Assembly (NCBI RefSeq): GCF_001045435.1
Contig: NZ_LFNG01000002.1
Location: 1 to 64,000, forward strand
Origin: Chryseobacterium koreense CCUG 49689
GTDB taxonomy: Bacteria > Bacteroidota > Bacteroidia > Flavobacteriales > Weeksellaceae
DNA: 64,000 nt
Direction: 5' to 3'
Of this stretch, positions 9,491 through 17,635 are shown piece by piece (the stretch's first letter is position 1; the number at the start of each line of letters is the position of its first letter). A model generated the notes under the pieces. The model did no database searches and had not been told where the DNA came from. It saw only the letters and a program-made list of their open reading frames with translations. A program made the position numbers and the translations under genes.

Positions 9491-9840
9491 ATTTCTCCCG
9501 GTGAATTCGCTTTATTGTGAAATCGAAGATTTGGCGGCGTCCATTTGACCTTATCCATTAATTGCTGTTTGTCATCATCCCATCCATTTTCGTTTCTCGG
9601 TTGGTTTTCGGGAGGATAGCTGCGTCTTTTTATGATTTTTATCCTTAAAACTGAAATTTATTAAATACTTCTGGTTTTATATAAAATTATAGCTAATTGA
9701 ATTTCAGTTGGTTATCATTTTGTCAATTTCAATGTTAACCTAATGTTAACAGAATGTAAACTCAGTGTGAATCCCATTTTCTATATTTGTATCATTAATG
9801 TTCAACTAATTATTAACCAATCCATTAATCATACAAGAAA
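9491..9840. other. Intergenic region uvrA - secreted protein, with phased repeats
   Basis: No gene is seen. Three copies of a 9-mer, AATGTTAAC (9731-9739), AATGTTAAC (9742-9750) and AATGTAAAC (9753-9761), are spaced exactly 11 bp apart, close to one helical turn, just upstream of a TATATTTG box. They could be an operator. The rest (9491-9730) shows nothing I recognise. Confidence 0.45.
9782..9789 (+). promoter_or_regulatory. -7 box (TATATTTG) of the 9841 gene
   Basis: TATATTTG fits TAnnTTTG and lies 51 bp before the ATG at 9841. The third AATGT(T/A)AAC repeat ends 20 bp upstream, where a -33 element would be expected. Confidence 0.6.
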
Positions 9841-10239
9841 ATGAAAAAGATATTAACAAAAGCAGTAGCGATTTTAGCATTGGGCATCGCAATGAGTGTT
9901 TCCTCTCAAATTAAGGCTCAAAGCAGCAATAACATAGAGGAAGTTACCATCAATTCTAAAGGATTGTTTGGTGAATTGCGTCAATTGGTGGTGAGTAATT
10001 TTGATTTTACCAACCCGAATTTAACGGAAGGAACCACCAATTCGGTCCTTGAATTCAGTGTGGCAGAAGACGGGAAAATCACCAATGTGCACGCAAAAGG
10101 CGGCTGCAAATATGTTTCCGAAGAACTGGAACATGTGATGAAAAGCCTGCTCTATAAAGTCGATGTGAACAAATTGAACAAAAACTTAATGGCATCCACA
10201 TTTATCATGCCGGTAAGTGTGAATGTAAACAGTAAATAA
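9841..10239 (+). CDS. Small secreted protein of unknown function
   Basis: The protein has 132 residues with a clear Sec signal peptide (MKKILTKAVAILALGIAMS, likely cut after about residue 27, near IKAQ). The mature part of about 105 residues contains VLEFSVAEDGKITNVHAKGG followed by a region with a Cys. The pattern of a beta strand, a DG turn, then helices faintly resembles TonB C-terminal-like domains of Bacteroidota periplasmic proteins, but no TonB family hallmark is secure. It is monocistronic, with its own promoter box and a strong terminator at 10261. Confidence 0.75.
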   Translation: MKKILTKAVAILALGIAMSVSSQIKAQSSNNIEEVTINSKGLFGELRQLVVSNFDFTNPNLTEGTTNSVLEFSVAEDGKITNVHAKGGCKYVSEELEHVMKSLLYKVDVNKLNKNLMASTFIMPVSVNVNSK

Positions 10240-10260
10240 TTGATCAAAATCTCCGTAGGG

Positions 10261-10287
10261 AAGCCGGACGCAATGTCCGGCTTTTTC
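10261..10287 (+). terminator. Rho-independent terminator
   Basis: AAGCCGGAC, loop GCAAT, GTCCGGCTT, then T's. A perfect 9-bp stem lies 21 bp after the stop of the secreted-protein gene and just before the convergent patatin gene. Confidence 0.9.
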
Positions 10288-10301
10288 ATGGAAAAGAATT
10301 C

Positions 10302-12665
10302 CTAAAACTTAAACCCAATGCTGAAATAATACCTCCAAATATCGATCAGGTTATTTTTTGAAACACTGAAGTTGATGGGTCCCGCAACTGAAAAGTAACC
10401 GAGGTTTATTCCATATCCAAAAACGTTTTGGGAATTGCCATCATCAAAACCGCTCAATTCTGCAGAAATCCTTCCATAGCTGAGTGATGGCGTAAGGTAA
10501 AATTTACCGAAAGGATTGTATTGCGCGGCAAAACCTAATTTTGCGATAGAGTTCACGGGCAATTCTTTTTGTCTGAAGCCTTCAAATTCCGGATTCATCC
10601 CGTCGTCATTAAATTCGCTTCCGCCGGTGTAGAATTTTTGGTTCAGAAAAATGTAAGGTATGTTTTCATCGGGGATTTTGTTGCTGCTGAAATGGCGGCC
10701 CAGATATCCATTAAACTTCAGCGAGAGCTGTTTTGAAACAGGCCATGCAAAATTTTCATTGATAAAGATGGCGGTCAATGCTTCCGGCATCGTATAAAAG
10801 TCATGTTCCGGATTAAGGTATAAATCCAGTCCGGGTTGTGTTTTGTTCAGGTCGTAAGTGTTGTAATGGTTATTGAAATAAGTCCTCACACCGATGTGGA
10901 GGTGGTTTCCGCTTTTGGAATAATATCGGGTGTTCAAGCTGTTCTGGATGTATTTCAGATAAAGAAATTGATTGCTGTGGCTGAACAATTTCGGGTCATA
11001 ATCTTCCAGAAGGCTTTTGGCGATATCGTTTAAGGAGTTTTTGAGCAGTTCGGAATTGTGTTCGGCGCCGATCCCAATTGCTGAACCAGAACTGATCTTG
11101 TAATTGATCCCGATACCGCCCATGAAATTGGAATATTTATAGTCCGGGAAAATCACCGCATTTCCCTGTGCGGTTTCACCAATCAGCCGGAAAAAGATGT
11201 CGTTGCTGTTCGTACTGGTATATTTTGTTTCTGCGGAAATGAAAACACGGTTTTTTCGGTCGATGAATTTTTGCAGGTTTAATCTTGCCTTAAACTTTTC
11301 GGCGATATCTATGGTTGCCACCAATCTGGACTTGGTGAACAATAGGTCACGATAGGTATAGTTCACGATGATTCCCACGGATTGTTCATTGTCATAGTGC
11401 GGTGCGAGTTTGAACCGGCCGGCTTTTGCCTTTTTTACAAATACATTCATGATCAATCCCGAATCTGAATTGGTGTAGGTGTAATAAACCTTGTCATAAA
11501 GCCTTGTTCCGAAAACATAGTCTATGCTTTGGTTCACGGTTTTCGCGTCATGATAGGTCCCGGTTTCCAGATTCATCAAATTTTTGATCGATTCTATTTC
11601 CTGTTCAGAGGCGATCGCTGTTCCGTCTTCATTAAAATATCTGATTTCCACGGTGGGTTTCTTCACTTCCTGCAGCATTTTGTGGTCGTAAACCACACCA
11701 AGTCTTCTTTGTTCTTCCGCAACTTTTACCAGTTCGGGAAGTATTTTTTTGGTTTCCTCTTCACCGATCTTGATTATTTTTTTGTATTTCTTAAAATCTT
11801 TTGTGGTGATATCTTCCAATGGCGTCACAAAATTCACGAGTACATCCGTGTCTTTCCCTTGAACCTTGAAATCTTCCACCGATCGGATGGCGTGTGTCTG
11901 ATAAATCATTTTCAAGGGATTCTCGATTTCTTCCTTGGTAAACAGGCGGAATCCCGTGTACCCCCCAATTACGAAATCGGCACCCATGTCTTTCACTTCC
12001 TTCACCGGAAAATTCCGGTCAAGTCCGCCGTCAACAAGTAGTTTTCCATCAATATAAACTGGGGAAAACGCTGCAGGAATCGCTAAAGTAGAACGAATCG
12101 CCAGCGGAAGCGAACCTTTTTTCTGCATGATCAGACCACCGTTTACGATATCGGAAGAGGTCAGTTCCACAGGAATTTGGAGTTTGCTGAAATCGTTGAT
12201 GTGTTTGGCGGAAAAAGTAAGCGAGTTCAGTACTTCGCCCATATATTGCCCTTCAATAAGCGAACTGGGCAGGGTAGGAATTCCCCTCACAATCGGAAAC
12301 TCAATGACATATTTGTCGTATTCGTCTTTTTCTTCGATATTCACTTTCTGGTAAGGGATTTTGTTGCTCAAGATCCGGTCCCAGTTCATCTCATAAATCG
12401 TGGATTTTAAATCTTTGCCCGTGTAGCCCATCGCATAAAGTCCGCCGAGAATTCCTCCCATACTGGTCCCGGTGATATAGTCGATTTTAATCTGCAAAGA
12501 ATCGATGGCATTTAAAAGTCCTATATGGGCGAAACCTTTTGCGCCGCCTCCGCTTAAAGCGAGTCCGTATTTTTTCTGATGGTTGGTTTTAAGGGTGTCT
12601 TGTGCGGAATAATGATTGAAAAATGTAATGGAAAAGAGAAAAACAAGGTAGATTTTTATTTTCAT
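10302..12665 (-). CDS. Patatin-like phospholipase fused to an outer-membrane beta-barrel
   Basis: The protein has 787 residues from ATG 12665; a TTG two codons upstream is less likely. After a signal peptide (cut near YSAQ, about 21) comes a patatin domain with the oxyanion loop GGGAKG (about 39-44), nucleophile GTSMG (Ser68) and catalytic DGG (Asp212). Then a POTRA-like segment (about 345-425, starting VEIRYFNEDG) and a C-terminal beta-barrel of the surface-antigen/BamA type ending in YYFSIGFKF. The terminal Phe is the usual signal for outer-membrane insertion. This is the layout of PlpD-like type Vd autotransporters. The likely role is a surface lipase; its substrate is unknown. Confidence 0.88.
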   Translation of the reverse strand: MKIKIYLVFLFSITFFNHYSAQDTLKTNHQKKYGLALSGGGAKGFAHIGLLNAIDSLQIKIDYITGTSMGGILGGLYAMGYTGKDLKSTIYEMNWDRILSNKIPYQKVNIEEKDEYDKYVIEFPIVRGIPTLPSSLIEGQYMGEVLNSLTFSAKHINDFSKLQIPVELTSSDIVNGGLIMQKKGSLPLAIRSTLAIPAAFSPVYIDGKLLVDGGLDRNFPVKEVKDMGADFVIGGYTGFRLFTKEEIENPLKMIYQTHAIRSVEDFKVQGKDTDVLVNFVTPLEDITTKDFKKYKKIIKIGEEETKKILPELVKVAEEQRRLGVVYDHKMLQEVKKPTVEIRYFNEDGTAIASEQEIESIKNLMNLETGTYHDAKTVNQSIDYVFGTRLYDKVYYTYTNSDSGLIMNVFVKKAKAGRFKLAPHYDNEQSVGIIVNYTYRDLLFTKSRLVATIDIAEKFKARLNLQKFIDRKNRVFISAETKYTSTNSNDIFFRLIGETAQGNAVIFPDYKYSNFMGGIGINYKISSGSAIGIGAEHNSELLKNSLNDIAKSLLEDYDPKLFSHSNQFLYLKYIQNSLNTRYYSKSGNHLHIGVRTYFNNHYNTYDLNKTQPGLDLYLNPEHDFYTMPEALTAIFINENFAWPVSKQLSLKFNGYLGRHFSSNKIPDENIPYIFLNQKFYTGGSEFNDDGMNPEFEGFRQKELPVNSIAKLGFAAQYNPFGKFYLTPSLSYGRISAELSGFDDGNSQNVFGYGINLGYFSVAGPINFSVSKNNLIDIWRYYFSIGFKF

Positions 12666-12811
12666 GGGCAATATGTAAGCCGCTAAAATACTTTTTTTTA
12701 TTGTTTTTGGGGCGATTTTCCTATTTTTATATCCTTGAAAAACGTGAACTGTCTTAGATTGTTCTGGTCAAAGTGGTTGAAATCCTTTTTTAATGCTTTA
12801 AATTCAATATT

Positions 12812-13327
12812 ATGAATCCTTTTTTGGACGTATCGCTTCGTTCGCTTGCCGTTTATCTCTTCATGATTTTGGGATTGAGGATTTTTGGCAAAAACCAGCT
12901 CTCCCAGTTGAACGCGGGAGATGTCATCTTATTATTATTGATTTCGAATGCCGTCCAAAATGCGATGGTTGGTCCCGATACTTCTCTGCAAGGTGGATTG
13001 GTGGCGGCTACCGTTTTATTTTTGGCCAATTTTGGCTTAAAGAAGTTGATGTTCAGAAGTAAAAGTTTGCAACATCTCGTTGAAGACGAACCCGAAATTT
13101 TGGTTCGCGATGGAATTGTGGATCTGGTGAAACTGAAACACGCCGAAATCACCACAGATGAACTTTTGGAAACGATTCGGGAACATGGCGTGGAAGATTT
13201 GAAGCATGTGAAACTCGCCGTACTGGAAGTAGATGGAAATGTGAGCGTGATTTCCATAGACCAGAATAACCAGACGAATTTTTCAAGGCATAAAAGAAAA
13301 TTTCCCAGAAAGGCACACCGGATTTGA
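12812..13327 (+). CDS. DUF421/YetF family membrane protein
   Basis: The 171 residues begin with two to three membrane helices (about 8-25, 37-55 and 60-78), followed by a cytoplasmic domain with EDEPEILVRDG, ITTDELLETIREHGVEDL and VKLAVLEVDGNVSVI. These blocks mark the YetF family, whose members sit in the inner membrane and affect spore or stress traits in Bacillus; the biochemical role is unknown. The length is at the short end for the family. The gene stands alone, divergent from the patatin gene. Confidence 0.85.
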   Translation: MNPFLDVSLRSLAVYLFMILGLRIFGKNQLSQLNAGDVILLLLISNAVQNAMVGPDTSLQGGLVAATVLFLANFGLKKLMFRSKSLQHLVEDEPEILVRDGIVDLVKLKHAEITTDELLETIREHGVEDLKHVKLAVLEVDGNVSVISIDQNNQTNFSRHKRKFPRKAHRI

Positions 13328-13455
13328 CGGAAATCCCCAATGGTCGTGATGGCGAAATTCCTTCCGCTGGAGGGTTCGATCTCAGACAAAATCCGAAAAG
13401 ACATGGGGTAGTCATTAGATAGAATACGCAAGAAAATAGCATCTGAATAAATCTT

Positions 13456-13953
13456 ATGAATTACGAAATACGGCCGATGCGTCCCGAAGATGGCGCGAGC
13501 GTTTTAGAAATATTCCAGCAGGGAATTGATGGTGGCAATGCTACTTTTGACGACCATGTTCCTGTTTGGGAAGCGTGGGATACGGATCATTTCAAGATGT
13601 CCCGATTTGTTTTGGAGGATGAAAACGATCGAGTCGTGGGATGGTGTGCCCTGAAACCGGTGAGTAACCGCGATTGTTTCAAGGGAGTGGCAGAAGTGAG
13701 CATTTATCTGGACCATGCATTTCAGGGTAAAGGTTTGGGTTCCATGCTGCTGAAGAAATTAATCCTTGACAGTGAGGATCATGGATTCTGGACTTTGCAA
13801 TCCGGAATTTTCCCGGAAAATGAATCGAGCATAGCCGTTCACCAAAAACAGGGGTTCAGGATTGTGGGAATCCGCGAGAAGATCGGAAAAATGAACGGCG
13901 TTTGGCGGGATATTGTTTTCATGGAAAGAAGAAGTAGGTTGGTGGGCGTTTAA
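13456..13953 (+). CDS. GNAT acetyltransferase, phosphinothricin-acetyltransferase-like
   Basis: The 165 residues form a single GNAT fold. The start MNYEIRPMRPEDGASV, the NATFDDHVPVWEAWD block and GWCALKPVS are typical of the Pat/YwnH branch, which acetylates amino-acid analogues such as phosphinothricin or methionine sulfoximine. The acetyl-CoA loop is DHAFQGKGLGSMLL (Q/RxxGxG/A form), followed by HQKQGFRIVGIREKIG. In the cell it more likely detoxifies a natural amine; the substrate cannot be told from sequence. Confidence 0.85.
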   Translation: MNYEIRPMRPEDGASVLEIFQQGIDGGNATFDDHVPVWEAWDTDHFKMSRFVLEDENDRVVGWCALKPVSNRDCFKGVAEVSIYLDHAFQGKGLGSMLLKKLILDSEDHGFWTLQSGIFPENESSIAVHQKQGFRIVGIREKIGKMNGVWRDIVFMERRSRLVGV

Positions 13954-14264
13954 TTTTTTTCATTTTCAAGTGTAGTTTCCGGTTGCGCTTCGGAAAATCA
14001 AATCATTATAGATAAAATCGCCCGAAATCCGGAAAATCCATTTTCGAAAAATGCATAGCAGCAAAAGAAACATTGGATTTCGGTAAATCAATTGGATAGG
14101 ACGCTGATTATGCGAACTTTATCGACATGAATGCCTATTCTGTATTGGGTTAATTATGGAACATTGCACTAGATTATCCCATATTCATTCTCCTTTTTTT
14201 TAGTCAATATTTTCGTTTGGCATTAAGATTGAAACTATTATGTTAAGTTTTAAAATTAAATGAA
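13954..14264. other. Intergenic region without recognised content
   Basis: No open frame, promoter box with clear spacing, or repeat stands out in these 311 bp. Confidence 0.4.
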
Positions 14265-14762
14265 ATGAAAAATATACTAAAAATAATGGCAGTGGCAGGT
14301 TTGACGTTTACATTGGCATCATGTGCGGCGACTAATGATCCTTACGCCACTAGTTATCCGAATAACTATCCTGCTACTTATCCAGGCAATGGTCCTGTTT
14401 TCAGGGCACCAGATGGAGCTGTGTACAGACAGGGCGATGTTTACCGGGATCGAAACGGAAATGTCTATCAAAACGGTAGAGTGATCCAAACCGGTGATGT
14501 TTACGGACAACCCGGAATCTTGGGAAGAAATGGTAACAACACGGTTTATTATCCGAACAGTAACGCGAGAAGACTTCCTCCGGGACAGGCGAAAAAAATC
14601 TACGGTGGCGAAGCCAAAGATTATGCTCCGGGACAGGTTAAGAAACGAAATAACCAATGGCAATACGACAAAAAATGGCAGAAAGAGCAGGAAAAGCGAA
14701 ACCGGGCGTATAACAAAAATTACAAGAAACACGAAAACCACCAAGGTGACCAAGATGACTAA
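14265..14762 (+). CDS. Lipoprotein with G-D-V-Y-type repeats and a basic tail
   Basis: The 165 residues start with a lipoprotein signal (lipobox TLASC, Cys20). The mature part opens with Pro/Tyr/Asn-rich repeats (PYATSYPNNYPATYPG). It continues with short strands AVYRQGDVYRDRNGNVY and VIQTGDVYG, then two related PPGQAKKIYG / APGQVKK segments, and ends in a highly charged Lys/Arg/Glu/His/Asp tail (about 120-165). Similar low-complexity lipoproteins are found in Chryseobacterium; I know no function. It is monocistronic with its own terminator. The antisense open frame over it is a shadow. Confidence 0.8.
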   Translation: MKNILKIMAVAGLTFTLASCAATNDPYATSYPNNYPATYPGNGPVFRAPDGAVYRQGDVYRDRNGNVYQNGRVIQTGDVYGQPGILGRNGNNTVYYPNSNARRLPPGQAKKIYGGEAKDYAPGQVKKRNNQWQYDKKWQKEQEKRNRAYNKNYKKHENHQGDQDD

Positions 14763-14764
14763 AA

Positions 14765-14792
14765 AAAGCGGGATGAAATTCCCGCTTTCTCT
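14765..14792 (+). terminator. Rho-independent terminator
   Basis: AAAGCGGGA, loop TGAAAT, TCCCGCTTT, followed by TCTCTTT, directly after the lipoprotein stop. Confidence 0.9.
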
Positions 14793-14871
14793 TTAAAAAC
14801 AACATGTGAGTTAACTAATTCACAAATTTATAATTTCGACCCGATGGTGGCCAGGTACGAACTTGGCATTG

Positions 14872-15123
14872 CTAGCTTTTGTCTATGCTGCCGATCACCT
14901 TTTGTGCAAAACCATTCAGCGCATCTCTTTCGCTCATTCCGTTTTTCACGTTTTGGTGTACTTCCAGCGCCCCGCAAATGTCGGTAATCATTTCTCCCAC
15001 TACATTCAGGTCTTCTTCGGTGGTGCCCCGGAATTCTGAAAACGATTCCAAAACCTCCAAAGCCGTTTCCAGGTTTTCAGGAGTTTGGTTTTGATAAAAC
15101 TGTCTGATTATTGGGAGTTTCAT
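14872..15123 (-). CDS. Small helical protein of the thioredoxin/peroxiredoxin cluster (DUF6952-like)
   Basis: This 83-residue, all-helical, acidic protein has no signal. It has the segments MKLPIIRQFYQ, ALEVLESFSEF, LNVVGEMITDICGALEVHQ and DALNGFAQKVIGSID. I recall a family of this size and order in flavobacteria next to thioredoxin and AhpC-like genes (DUF6952), but I am only fairly sure of the number. Its ATG overlaps the thioredoxin stop by 4 nt (ATGA at 15120-15123), so the two are translationally coupled. A helper role in peroxide reduction is inferred from context only. Confidence 0.75.
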   Translation of the reverse strand: MKLPIIRQFYQNQTPENLETALEVLESFSEFRGTTEEDLNVVGEMITDICGALEVHQNVKNGMSERDALNGFAQKVIGSIDKS

Positions 15124-15431
15124 GGATTCAGCTCTTTAAAAAGGTTCAACAAAATTTCCTGTTGGTTCGTCTGAACCTGGTTCACCAAACTTCCGTTTTT
15201 GAAAACTGCGAAGGTGGGCAGGTTATCTACTTTTGCCAACTTCCTGCTTTCCGGAAGCTTTTCCGCATCCACATAAAGGAAAGGAATTGCTTCGTTTTCA
15301 GAAGCCAGTTTTTTGAATTTCGGTTTCATGATCCGGCAGTTTCCGCACCATGACGCTCCGTACTGAACGACCACTTTTTCATTGTCTGCAACGATTTGCT
15401 GCAAATTATCTTCTGCTAATTCTGTGTACAT
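15120..15431 (-). CDS. Thioredoxin family protein
   Basis: This 103-residue cytosolic thioredoxin fold has active site WCGNC (Cys29/Cys32). The usual thioredoxin dipeptide GP is replaced by GN, which shifts the redox potential in related proteins. The cis-Pro is in NLPTFAVF (about 70). It lies 108 bp downstream of the peroxiredoxin gene on the same strand and overlaps the next small gene. The likely job is reducing that peroxiredoxin. Confidence 0.9.
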   Translation of the reverse strand: MYTELAEDNLQQIVADNEKVVVQYGASWCGNCRIMKPKFKKLASENEAIPFLYVDAEKLPESRKLAKVDNLPTFAVFKNGSLVNQVQTNQQEILLNLFKELNP

Positions 15432-15539
15432 TTTTTCTGATTTTTAAAATTTACCAATGTGGCAATCTACTCATTTAAAACCTTTAAATTTTCGATGATC
15501 CCGAAAGCTATCCCGATTCCCGTCAGGAGCTTTGGACCC

Positions 15540-16178
15540 TTAATTCTTGTGGGCAGCCAAATATTCTGCGGTTGACTGTCTGTCGGCTTTCATCGCATCT
15601 TTTCCTTCTTCCCAGTTTGCAGGACAAACTTCACCGAATTTTTGCACGTGCGTGTAAGCGTCGATCAGTCTCAAATATTCTTTCACGTTTCTTCCGAGCG
15701 GCATATCGTTTACGGATTCGTGGAAGATTTTTCCGGTTTCATCCACCAGATAAGTTGCTCTGTAAGTAACGTTAGAACCGGTGAAAAACTCATTTCCCTC
15801 TTCGTCAAACTCGAACTCCTGATCCACGATCCCTAAAATGTTTGCCAGTTGTCTGTGCGTATCTGCAAGGATTGGGTAAGTTACGCCCTCGATTCCGCCG
15901 TTGTCTCTTGCGGTATTCAACCATGCAAAATGCACTTCATTGGTGTCGCAAGATGCACCGATCACTTTGGTGTTTCTTTTTTCAAATTCAGGTAAAGCCT
16001 CCTGGAAAGCATGCAATTCTGTAGGGCACACGAAAGTGAAATCTTTCGGATACCAGAACAAAAGTACTTTTTGCTGGTTTTTTGTAGCCTCTTCCAGAAT
16101 GTTGATTTTCAGATCGTCTCCCATTTCAGACATTGCGTCAATTGAAATATTCGGGAATTTTTTTCCAACTAATGACAT
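15540..16178 (-). CDS. 2-Cys peroxiredoxin (AhpC/Prx1 type)
   Basis: This 212-residue enzyme reduces H2O2 and organic peroxides. The peroxidatic Cys51 is in DFTFVCPTE and the resolving Cys185 in GEVCPANW, the pattern of typical dimeric 2-Cys peroxiredoxins. I start at ATG 16178 (MSLVGKKFP), 16 codons inside the longest frame: a TATCTTTG promoter box at 16204-16211 and the family N-terminus support this. The electron donor is probably the thioredoxin encoded next, since no ahpF is seen. Confidence 0.93.
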   Translation of the reverse strand: MSLVGKKFPNISIDAMSEMGDDLKINILEEATKNQQKVLLFWYPKDFTFVCPTELHAFQEALPEFEKRNTKVIGASCDTNEVHFAWLNTARDNGGIEGVTYPILADTHRQLANILGIVDQEFEFDEEGNEFFTGSNVTYRATYLVDETGKIFHESVNDMPLGRNVKEYLRLIDAYTHVQKFGEVCPANWEEGKDAMKADRQSTAEYLAAHKN

Positions 16179-16203
16179 ATGATTTGTTTTAAATATTATG
16201 GTG

Positions 16204-16211
16204 CAAAGATA
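16204..16211 (-). promoter_or_regulatory. -7 box of the peroxiredoxin gene (TATCTTTG)
   Basis: The minus strand reads TATCTTTG 25 bp before the ATG at 16178, a match to TAnnTTTG. It rules out the longer start at 16226, which lies upstream of it. Confidence 0.65.
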
Positions 16212-16433
16212 TGAAGATTTCATCAATGATAAAATAGGTGCTGATTTATATCATCTATTGCGTCAAAAGAAAGTTGAGTTTGGAAAATTGGCATGAATTT
16301 ATTTTTAAGCCTGCTTTAGTGATCTGATTTTTAAAGTTTAAGGTGGAAAAGTGGTTTTTTTTAAAGTTATTTTAAAGGTGTTGGATCCACTTTGAAAATT
16401 ATTGTTTAAATTCACGTCAATAAAAAAATCACT

Positions 16434-16916
16434 ATGAAAAAGATTCTCGTCATTTTGCTCGTGGCTTTTGTACTGATCCAGTTCTTTCAGATAGACAAAA
16501 CCAATCCGGCTCCCACACCGCAGCTGGATTTCCTGAACATTAAAAAGACTCCCGAATCCACCGCCAAACTCATTAGAAGCAGTTGCTACGACTGCCACAG
16601 CAATGAAACCAAATATCTTTGGTATGCCAACATACAGCCGGTTGGTTGGTTCCTTAAAAACCATATCGACGAAGGCCGGCAAAAACTGAACTTCTCTACT
16701 TTCGCGAATTATCAGCCAAAGAAACAGGCCCATAAATTAGATGAAGCCGCAGAAATGGTTGAGAAAGGAGAAATGCCGATGGATTCTTATGTCATCATCC
16801 ATTCCGAAGCAAAAATGAATGATGCACAAAAGCAGGAACTCATCAAATATTTTAAGTTCATCGCGAATGATACCAGGATTTTAAACAACCTTCCGGCGGA
16901 AGCCGAGAAAGAATGA
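16434..16916 (+). CDS. Haem-binding domain protein (single CxxCH)
   Basis: This 160-residue protein has an N-terminal signal anchor (KKILVILLVAFVLIQFF) and one c-type haem motif, CYDCH (Cys51, Cys54, His55), followed by NETKYLWYANIQPVGWFL. This is the layout of the haem_bd family (about 130-160 residues) common in Bacteroidota periplasms. The methionine in EKGEMPMDSY may be a distal haem ligand. The role is probably electron transfer or redox sensing in the periplasm; the partner is unknown. Confidence 0.88.
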   Translation: MKKILVILLVAFVLIQFFQIDKTNPAPTPQLDFLNIKKTPESTAKLIRSSCYDCHSNETKYLWYANIQPVGWFLKNHIDEGRQKLNFSTFANYQPKKQAHKLDEAAEMVEKGEMPMDSYVIIHSEAKMNDAQKQELIKYFKFIANDTRILNNLPAEAEKE

Positions 16917-17026
16917 TATCTGATCCCAATAGCGCGGATGAAACTATTTGATCACCAAAATGAAATTTAATAATCTGTTGTGCCACGCTTCATGAAGTAT
17001 GGCAATTTGCAAAAAAGGTATAAATA

Positions 17027-17437
17027 ATGGATTCTTCCAAATATTACATTTTCTATGACGGTGATTGCGGTTTCTGCAACTACTGGGTGAAGTGGATTTT
17101 GAAAAATGATAAAAAGGACCGGTTTCTCTTCTCGCCGCTTCAATCCGATTTTGGACAAAGTTTCTTGAAGGACAGAAATCTCGCCACCCATGACCTGAAA
17201 ACCATTTATCTGTGGAAACCTGGGGCGTTTTATCTGACCAAATCTCAGGCGATTTTTGCAGTGGGCAGAATTTTGGGCGGTGTGAATGCTGTTTTTGGGA
17301 ATATGAACTTCTTGCCAAGAATCCTCACTGATTTCATTTACGACAAAGTCTCGGAAAACCGGATGAAACTGGCTTCGCAGAAATGTTTGGTTCCGGATGA
17401 AAAGGAAAGGGGAAAGTTTGTGGAGCGGGTGGAATAA
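17027..17437 (+). CDS. DCC family thiol-disulfide oxidoreductase (DUF393)
   Basis: The 136 residues open with YYIFYDGDCGFCNYWVKW. The DGxCxxC motif (Asp11, Cys14, Cys17) names the DCC family. The rest (PLQSDFGQSFL, KSQAIFAVGRILGG) follows the family order. These are small thioredoxin-like proteins of unsettled function. The preceding haem-binding gene is 110 bp upstream on the same strand; a joint redox role is possible but not shown. Confidence 0.88.
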   Translation: MDSSKYYIFYDGDCGFCNYWVKWILKNDKKDRFLFSPLQSDFGQSFLKDRNLATHDLKTIYLWKPGAFYLTKSQAIFAVGRILGGVNAVFGNMNFLPRILTDFIYDKVSENRMKLASQKCLVPDEKERGKFVERVE

Positions 17438-17529
17438 TGATTTCTAAAGGTGAAGAACAGTACGGATCAATTTTGGCTTTTCCACAACCTTCCTTCAAAT
17501 ACTTGAAAAAATTCCAAACCTCAAACCTA

Positions 17530-17572
17530 CCTATCGGCAGACAGGCTTCAAATCTTCCTGTCGGCAGACAGG
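17530..17572. repeat. Two copies of the palindrome CCTGTCGGCAGACAGG with TCAAAC-type spacers
   Basis: Copies lie at 17530-17545 (one mismatch: CCTATCGG...) and 17557-17572. Each can form a 6-bp hairpin around GGCA. They are embedded in CTCAAAC/TTCAAAC-like heptamers (about 17505-17615). A third copy with the same heptamer surroundings lies at 44570-44585, before pdxJ. Confidence 0.8.
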
Positions 17573-17622
17573 CCCCAAACTTCAAACAACTTTAAACTAC
17601 TCCAAATAATCTCAAACTTCGC

Positions 17623-17630
17623 TATCTTTG
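17623..17630 (+). promoter_or_regulatory. -7 box of DUF4290-murA (TATCTTTG), likely leaderless
   Basis: TATCTTTG ends 5 nt before the ATG at 17636, so the expected transcript start falls at or within 1-2 nt of the start codon. Confidence 0.6.
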
Positions 17631-17635
17631 CACCT

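Noticed and set aside
12853-13442. Two minus-strand frames over the YetF-like gene
   Set aside because: The plus strand codes a recognisable DUF421 protein over the same bases, and the minus frames show no family features.
14319-14753. Antisense frame of 144 codons over the lipoprotein gene
   Set aside because: Hydrophobic translation arises from the reverse of the Arg/Lys/Asn-rich lipoprotein; no start region or partner.
17334-17585. Minus-strand frame of 83 codons with repeated LPTGRFE-like peptides
   Set aside because: The repeated peptide is only the translation of the CCTGTCGGCAGACAGG palindrome; LPxTG-like appearance is accidental.
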